The notes under the pieces are model-generated. The model was not told where the DNA came from. It was given only the letters and a program-made list of their open reading frames with translations, and made no database searches. This document shows, one piece after another, positions 6,966-10,749 of a stretch of DNA of 10,749 bases. A program made the position numbers and the translations under genes. The stretch spans positions 1 to 10,749 of the forward strand of contig JAUVGT010000153.1 of NCBI GenBank assembly GCA_030593645.1. The letters run 5' to 3'. Origin of the DNA: Deltaproteobacteria bacterium (lineage in GTDB: Bacteria > Desulfobacterota > Desulfobacteria > Desulfobacterales > JAUVGT01). How positions within the stretch are numbered: position 1 is the first letter of the stretch; each line of letters opens with the position of its first letter.

Positions 6966-8192
6966 ATGATATCAGATAGAGGAAAAAAAATGATCGGGGA
7001 ACCGTCCCCGCTGGTCATTGCTCATTTTAAATGTGCTGACAATAAATTCTGTCCCGACACAAACCCTGATGGAAAAATCAATTTCGGTACCGCGGAAAAC
7101 CATTTAATGGATGATGAAATGCTTGAAATGGTGAATCAGCCATTGAGTTTTTCCGCGCAGCACATCCATTACGGCCAATTGCACGGTATTCCATCTTTTC
7201 GCGTGGCCATTGCCGGATTTATGGAGGAAATTTTAAAAATCAGTGATGTAAACCCTGATAATATTGTTGTGGCCAGTGGAGCATCAGCCATTCTGGAATC
7301 CATATCCATGTCCCTGTTTGAAGACGGCCAGGGGCTGGTGGTGCCCACTCCTTTTTATACCGGATTTATCCATGATTTTTCAACACGGTTTAATGTCAAA
7401 GTATTACAATATCCCTTGAGCCCGCATAATAATTATGAACTGGAAATCGACGGACTTAAAAAGGTCATTGAAAAAGCAAAAAAAGATGGGATTATTGTAA
7501 GGGCCATTCTCATGTGCTCACCGCAAAATCCCCTGGGTATCACCTATTCGGATCGGAAACTGGAACAAATTATTCAGACGGCAAAAGAATATAATCTGGA
7601 TATCATCTCTGATGAGATCTATGCCAGGTCCGTGTATCAGGGACAATTTAAAAGCATGCTGGAAATAGGAAAGGATTACAGGCAGCATATTCATTTTGTA
7701 TACGGGTTTGCCAAGGATTTTGTTCTATCCGGTTTTAAGACCGGGGTATTTTACAGCGAAAATAAGGAACTGGTGTCGGCTGTCCAGGAAATCGCCTATT
7801 TTCATCCGGTATCCAATCACAGTCAGCGATTTCTGGAAAACCTGATTTCCAACAGAACATGGTGCCGGGAGTTTACCCGGAAAAATAAAACCAGGCTTTT
7901 TGAGTCATATACCATGATAACGGACCTGTTTGAAAGCCGGCTGGATATCAAAATAATTGAAGCCAATGCCGGTATTTTTGTATGGGCTGATTTTTCAAAC
8001 TATATGGAAGACCAGACATTCGAAGCTGAGCTGAAATTGTTTGATAAAATATTCAATGAATGCCATGTTTCCATAATCCCGGGTCAGTTTTTCAAATCCA
8101 ATACACCCGGATGGTTCAGGGTCTGTTTTGCGCAGAAAGAGGAATATATTACAACAGCAGTAAAACGGTTGGAAAAAAAGCTCGCCCAATAG
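6966..8192 (+). CDS. PLP-dependent enzyme resembling 1-aminocyclopropane-1-carboxylate (ACC) synthase
   Basis: The 408-residue product is a fold-type I, class I/II aminotransferase-family protein of full length. It has ISDRG (2-6), TNPDGKINFGTAENHL (32-47, compare NPDG-x-IQMGLAENQ of ACC synthases), HGIPSFRVAIAGFMEEI (73-89), PTPFYTGF (127-134), NPLG with N188, SDEIY with D216 and Y219, the Schiff-base Lys K250 in YGFAKD, and the carboxylate-binding Arg R385 in GWFRVCFA. ACC synthase makes ACC from S-adenosylmethionine. Two positions differ from plant enzymes. The Tyr of FQDYHG (Tyr85 in apple) aligns with L72, and the PLP-phosphate Arg of GFRxG is K258. An aminotransferase or other SAM/amino-acid lyase activity is therefore possible. 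The start at 6966 (TAAGG 7 bases upstream) is preferred because ISDRG matches the family N-terminus. An ATG at 6990 with AGAGGA is an alternative. Confidence 0.9.
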   Translation: MISDRGKKMIGEPSPLVIAHFKCADNKFCPDTNPDGKINFGTAENHLMDDEMLEMVNQPLSFSAQHIHYGQLHGIPSFRVAIAGFMEEILKISDVNPDNIVVASGASAILESISMSLFEDGQGLVVPTPFYTGFIHDFSTRFNVKVLQYPLSPHNNYELEIDGLKKVIEKAKKDGIIVRAILMCSPQNPLGITYSDRKLEQIIQTAKEYNLDIISDEIYARSVYQGQFKSMLEIGKDYRQHIHFVYGFAKDFVLSGFKTGVFYSENKELVSAVQEIAYFHPVSNHSQRFLENLISNRTWCREFTRKNKTRLFESYTMITDLFESRLDIKIIEANAGIFVWADFSNYMEDQTFEAELKLFDKIFNECHVSIIPGQFFKSNTPGWFRVCFAQKEEYITTAVKRLEKKLAQ

Positions 8193-8318
8193 CCGGCCTT
8201 ATAAGCCCTGTTTTGAAACCGCTTATAGGAATTCTTCGGATGTTTGTTTATTCCTATGGCGTATTTTGTTTGAAGTGTTTTCAAAACCATACCGGATATT
8301 TTATTTAAGAGGTAAAAA
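8193..8318. repeat. Intergenic nested inverted repeats, possible small repeat or RNA structure
   Basis: This 126-bp gap inside the presumed operon holds two nested inverted repeats: GTTTTGAAA (8210-8218) with TTTCAAAAC (8279-8287), and ATAGGAAT (8225-8232) with ATTCCTAT (8250-8257). Short CCGG motifs lie near both outer ends (8193-8196 and 8292-8295). It could be a degenerate dispersed repeat or an mRNA structure that separates expression of the two flanking genes. There is no T run typical of a terminator. GAGG (8309-8312) for the next gene follows the structure. Confidence 0.35.
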
Positions 8319-8861
8319 ATGCCCATAATCAAAGCGACAAATCTTCTGGCTCTTAAAAAATTACTTCAAAAAAATGATGAAACCAGCGAGCAAACGGTTC
8401 TGAGTAAACTATCACCCAAAGGAGCTGATACTTATAACAGCGTTATTGCTACCAGTTGGATACCATCAGACGATGAAAAAGAAATTATGGCTGAGGGTGC
8501 CAAACATCTTTTTCCAGACGACCCGGATCGAATGATTTTGCTTGGCCGGGCACTTGCAGAAAGTACCATGACAGGTATCTACAGAATATTTATCAAAATT
8601 CCCACAATTTCTTTTATCATCAAGCGGGTGGCATCCATATGGAATACTTTTTATAAAAAAGGAAAGGCCCGGGTTATAGATGTACAGAGTAACAGTTTGA
8701 CCATGCAGGTCACTGAACTTTTGGATATTGAAGACTATCAGACCGAAATAACCTGCGGATATATACATGAGCTTTTAGAATTGACCGGTGCAAAAAATGT
8801 TTCAGTCAAGTTTGACGGTACAGATCGTAACGATTTAAAATGGTATGTGTCCTGGTCTTGA
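8319..8861 (+). CDS. Small conserved-looking protein of uncertain family (possibly V4R/DUF2378-like)
   Basis: The 180-residue product is preceded by GAGG with 6-base spacing. It has no signal peptide and no clear transmembrane helix; the segment IYRIFIKIPTISFIIKRVASIW is amphipathic. Notable motifs are LSKLSPKGADTYNSVIATSWIPSDDE, LGRALAESTMTGIYRIF, and the end GYIHELLELTGAKNVSVKFDG followed by WYVSWS. This overall pattern of an ATSWIP region, a helical middle and a G-x(3)-LLELTGAKNV-V finish reminds me of small deltaproteobacterial sensory or ligand-binding proteins related to V4R/heme-NO-binding or DUF2378-type folds. The assignment is from memory and tentative. It sits 126 bases after the ACS-like gene and 68 before the dehydrogenase gene, on the same strand, so co-transcription is possible. 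Confidence 0.8.
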   Translation: MPIIKATNLLALKKLLQKNDETSEQTVLSKLSPKGADTYNSVIATSWIPSDDEKEIMAEGAKHLFPDDPDRMILLGRALAESTMTGIYRIFIKIPTISFIIKRVASIWNTFYKKGKARVIDVQSNSLTMQVTELLDIEDYQTEITCGYIHELLELTGAKNVSVKFDGTDRNDLKWYVSWS

Positions 8862-8929
8862 ACGCTGTTGTCAAAAGCTGCCGGATGGTTGATTAAAAGT
8901 GATTTCTAAAAAGGAGTAAAAGAAAAAGG

Positions 8930-10012
8930 ATGAACAGAATCAAAGTTGGAGTTCTTGGTGCCACCGGAATGGTTGGTCAAAACTATATCTGCTTGCTGAA
9001 CAATCACCCCTGGTTTGAAATCAATTATGTCGCCGCGTCACCAAATTCCGCAAACAAGCGGTACGAAGAAGCTGTGGCCGGTCGGTGGCATATGTCAACA
9101 CCGATTCCGGATAGTATCAGGAACCTGATTGTCGGTGACGCCAATCAAATATCACAAGCCCAGGAGAAATGCAGCCTTGTATTCTCAGCGGTCGAGATGG
9201 ATAAGGCCGCGATCGCGGCACTGGAACTTGAATACGCGTCAAATGGTTTCGCGGTTGTATCAAATAACTCGGCCCATCGCCTGACCGATGATGTGCCGAT
9301 GGTGATCCCGGAGGTTAATCCGCATCACCTGGACATTATTCCGATACAGCGAAAAAAGAGAGGATGGGACAGGGGACTCATTGCGGTAAAATCCAATTGC
9401 AGCATTCAGAGTTATATGACTCCTATATACGCATTGATACAGGCCGGGTATGAGGTGCGCCGAATGATTCTCAGCACATTGCAGGCGGTATCAGGCGCCG
9501 GTTATCCCGGCCCATCATCACTGGACATGATCGATAATATTGTGCCATTTATTAGTGGGGAGGAAGAAAAGTCTGAGTTAGAGCCGCTTAAGGTCCTTGG
9601 CCGGATTGAGGACGGGGCTTTTGTTAGCGATACTTCCATGAAAGTATCAGCGCATTGCAACCGGGTACCGGTTACCCATGGCCATACAGCCTGTGTCAGC
9701 CTGGAGTTCGGCGATTCCAAACCGGACCTTGACGAGATACTGAGTATATGGCGCGGGTTCCATGCAGCACCCCAGGAACTTGGCTTGCCGTCTGCTCCTA
9801 TGGATCCCATCATCTATCGCGAAGAAGCGGATCGACCCCAACCCCGGAAAGATCGCGACATGGACAAAGCGATGGCTGTCGTCGTAGGAAGACTGCGTAA
9901 ATGTAATGTTTTCGACATTCGCTTTATCGGCTTGCATCATAATACCGTGCGCGGCGCGGCAGGCGGCGCAATACTCACAGCTGAGTTATTGAATGCGAAA
10001 GGCTATCTATAG
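8930..10012 (+). CDS. asd: Aspartate-semialdehyde dehydrogenase, archaeal/fungal type
   Basis: The 360-residue product matches aspartate-semialdehyde dehydrogenase (aspartyl-4-phosphate + NADPH to aspartate 4-semialdehyde), the branch point to lysine/diaminopimelate, threonine and methionine. Visible are the Rossmann motif GVLGATGMVGQ near the N-terminus, the active-site Cys in KSNCSIQ, LQAVSGAGYPG, PFISGEEEKSELE, the catalytic-His region AHCNRVPVTHGHTACVS, and RPQPRKDRDMDKAMAVVVGR followed by HNTVRGAAGGAI. GEEEK, PQPR-x-DRD and NT-(V/I)-RGAAG are hallmarks of the archaeal/fungal branch rather than the common bacterial Asd. The protein is full length with all catalytic residues. The gene is GC-richer than its neighbours, which hints at separate origin. 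AAGGAG lies 13 bases before the ATG, an unusually long spacing. No clear terminator follows. A housekeeping second Asd elsewhere is likely but cannot be seen. Confidence 0.93.
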   Translation: MNRIKVGVLGATGMVGQNYICLLNNHPWFEINYVAASPNSANKRYEEAVAGRWHMSTPIPDSIRNLIVGDANQISQAQEKCSLVFSAVEMDKAAIAALELEYASNGFAVVSNNSAHRLTDDVPMVIPEVNPHHLDIIPIQRKKRGWDRGLIAVKSNCSIQSYMTPIYALIQAGYEVRRMILSTLQAVSGAGYPGPSSLDMIDNIVPFISGEEEKSELEPLKVLGRIEDGAFVSDTSMKVSAHCNRVPVTHGHTACVSLEFGDSKPDLDEILSIWRGFHAAPQELGLPSAPMDPIIYREEADRPQPRKDRDMDKAMAVVVGRLRKCNVFDIRFIGLHHNTVRGAAGGAILTAELLNAKGYL

Positions 10013-10085
10013 GTTGACAAAACGTTATCGATAGTGCGTTATTGACCTGTCCCTGTTTTCCTTTCCCCGGGCCTCTTTCCTTTCG

Positions 10086-10556
10086 TCACATTAATGAGAG
10101 TAATAAAAATGTAAAAATCCCAATAAAAATTGAATACATTAAAAGCCTTCCATACCTATTTAAAAATCCTTCTTGCTTTTCATATGCTTGTGAATTAATC
10201 AAGAATTCAATATTAAAGCTTTCATTTCTTTCTGATTTAGCTTCTTTTATTAAATAAGCAATATCGTTAATCCAATCTCTACGATTTTTTAAATGTAATT
10301 CAATTCGAGAGCTATCTTTTAAAAATAAAGTTAATTTAGATGAGATAAAATCATTATGTTTAACATTTATTGATCTAATGTGTTCTATCGGAAAATTGTC
10401 ATTAACCTTTTTAAAATTTGACTGTTTTCCAATGAAATATATTACCCTACTAGTTAAAAACCATTTCCCAGCCATCCAACCAAGGGCATCATAACTATTT
10501 TTTCGATAGTTACCCCTACTTTTTCGTATTATTTTATTTCCATCAATATAGTCCAT
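10086..10556 (-). CDS. GRAM/PH-like domain protein with C-terminal membrane anchor
   Basis: The 156-residue product starts at the ATG at 10554-10556, chosen because AGGA (10566-10569 on the plus strand) lies 9 bases upstream. An in-frame ATG at 10601 exists but falls inside a direct repeat and would add a Pro/Cys-rich leader (MPPIECPPHAPGNIC). The middle reads like a GRAM/bacterial PH domain: GKWFLTSRVIYFIGKQ, then FPIEHIRSINV, LTLFLKDSSRIELHLKNRRDWINDI. The last 20 residues (RLLMYSIFIGIFTFLLLSLM) form one transmembrane helix at the very end, giving a tail-anchored arrangement with the domain in the cytoplasm. Such domains bind lipids or act as scaffolds in known families; the role here is unknown. 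The gene is markedly AT-rich and converges on the dehydrogenase gene with 73 bases between. Next to a transposase remnant, it may have been acquired horizontally. Confidence 0.78.
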   Translation of the reverse strand: MDYIDGNKIIRKSRGNYRKNSYDALGWMAGKWFLTSRVIYFIGKQSNFKKVNDNFPIEHIRSINVKHNDFISSKLTLFLKDSSRIELHLKNRRDWINDIAYLIKEAKSERNESFNIEFLINSQAYEKQEGFLNRYGRLLMYSIFIGIFTFLLLSLM

Positions 10557-10569
10557 ACAGATATTTCCT

Positions 10570-10610
10570 GGGGCATGAGGGGGACATTCTATAGGGGGCA
10601 TGAGGGGGAC
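10570..10610. repeat. Two direct copies of a 16-bp G-rich repeat, REP-like
   Basis: GGGGCATGAGGGGGAC occurs at 10570-10585 and 10595-10610, spaced 25 bases start to start. The second copy runs into the perfect palindrome GGACGTCC (10607-10614), while the first has the degenerate GGACATTC. It lies just past the stop of the transposase fragment, as expected for REP-like sequences or terminal structures moved by Y1 transposases. Confidence 0.65.
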
Positions 10611-10631
10611 GTCCTTAAATAACTAAATAAA

Positions 10632-10749
10632 TTAATCGATTAGTCGATATTTTTTCTTCCTTGCAATTTCTCTACCCCGCTGAACCGCGTATCCAATCCC
10701 AGAAGGTGTCATACACAGTTTCTCAGAGAGTTCTTTTAAAGAAATTTTA
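10632..10749 (-). CDS. REP-type (Y1/IS200-like) transposase, C-terminal HTH end, runs off the right edge
   Basis: On the minus strand the visible 38 codons read ISLKELSEKLCMTPSGIGYAV, then QRGREIARKKKYRLID and a TAA at 10632-10634. This is a helix-turn-helix: LKELSEKL, turn, PSGIGYAVQRG recognition helix. It is followed by a basic tail, like the DnaA-domain-4-type C-terminus of REP-associated tyrosine transposases in deltaproteobacteria. The catalytic HUH/Tyr domain would lie beyond 10749, so intactness is unknown. The assignment rests on this short tail plus the adjacent REP-like repeats. Another HTH protein is the alternative. Confidence 0.6.
   Translation of the reverse strand, partial: KISLKELSEKLCMTPSGIGYAVQRGREIARKKKYRLID

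Noticed and set aside
10013..10085. Terminator after the aspartate-semialdehyde dehydrogenase gene
   Set aside because: Only weak inverted sequence (AACG with CGTT around ATCGAT) is present and no T run follows a stable stem.
1..10749. CRISPR array, tRNA or rRNA genes
   Set aside because: No regularly spaced repeats, cloverleaf-like segments or conserved rRNA sequence were seen on reading either strand. This was by eye only.

Overview
The window looks like an accessory stretch of a bacterial chromosome, probably a deltaproteobacterium of the Desulfobacterales type. That placement is an inference. It rests on the style of the dispersed repeats (a ~190-bp palindromic element whose ends read GTCTCGTAAAAAGTCC, and a TTCCGGC-GCCGGAA hairpin), on a REP-type transposase tail at the right edge, and on the style of the proteins. 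No rRNA, tRNA or CRISPR array was seen. Base composition is uneven. The secreted-repeat genes and the right-hand membrane protein are AT-rich, the aspartate-semialdehyde dehydrogenase gene is visibly GC-richer, and the rest lies between.

Region 1 (1-1366): the 3' part of an unrecognised protein enters from the left edge. It faces the 3' fragment of a TolB-like (PD40) beta-propeller gene on the minus strand, and a strong hairpin lies between them. The propeller fragment ends abruptly near 1365.

Region 2 (1365-4656): three paralogous genes lie in tandem on the plus strand and encode an exported family I do not recognise. The first has lost its 5' end at the same point where the propeller gene is cut. 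The second has a signal peptide and two ~143-residue modules. The third has a signal peptide, two modules and a C-terminal beta-rich domain that the first also carries. Each complete module has one Cys near its start and one at its end.

Region 3 (4657-6173): a convergent hairpin is followed by a minus-strand exported protein with a Lys-rich linker and a CARDB-like domain. Next comes a roughly 700-base stretch without a convincing intact gene. It holds a signal-peptide-like ORF interrupted by a MITE-like element with 20-bp inverted ends and a 6-bp direct repeat, a second short dispersed hairpin and a possible promoter.

Region 4 (6174-10012): four plus-strand genes form a plausible transcription unit. 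They encode a short-chain dehydrogenase/reductase whose catalytic Tyr is replaced by Asp, a PLP enzyme closely resembling 1-aminocyclopropane-1-carboxylate (ACC) synthase, a small protein of uncertain family, and an aspartate-semialdehyde dehydrogenase of the archaeal/fungal type. Together they suggest a specialised pathway from aspartate semialdehyde or S-adenosylmethionine, but no product can be deduced. This cluster and the secreted module family are the best candidates for something undescribed.

Region 5 (10013-10749): a minus-strand GRAM/PH-like protein with a C-terminal membrane anchor sits beside a 16-bp direct repeat and the 3' end of a REP-type (Y1/IS200-like) transposase that runs off the right edge.
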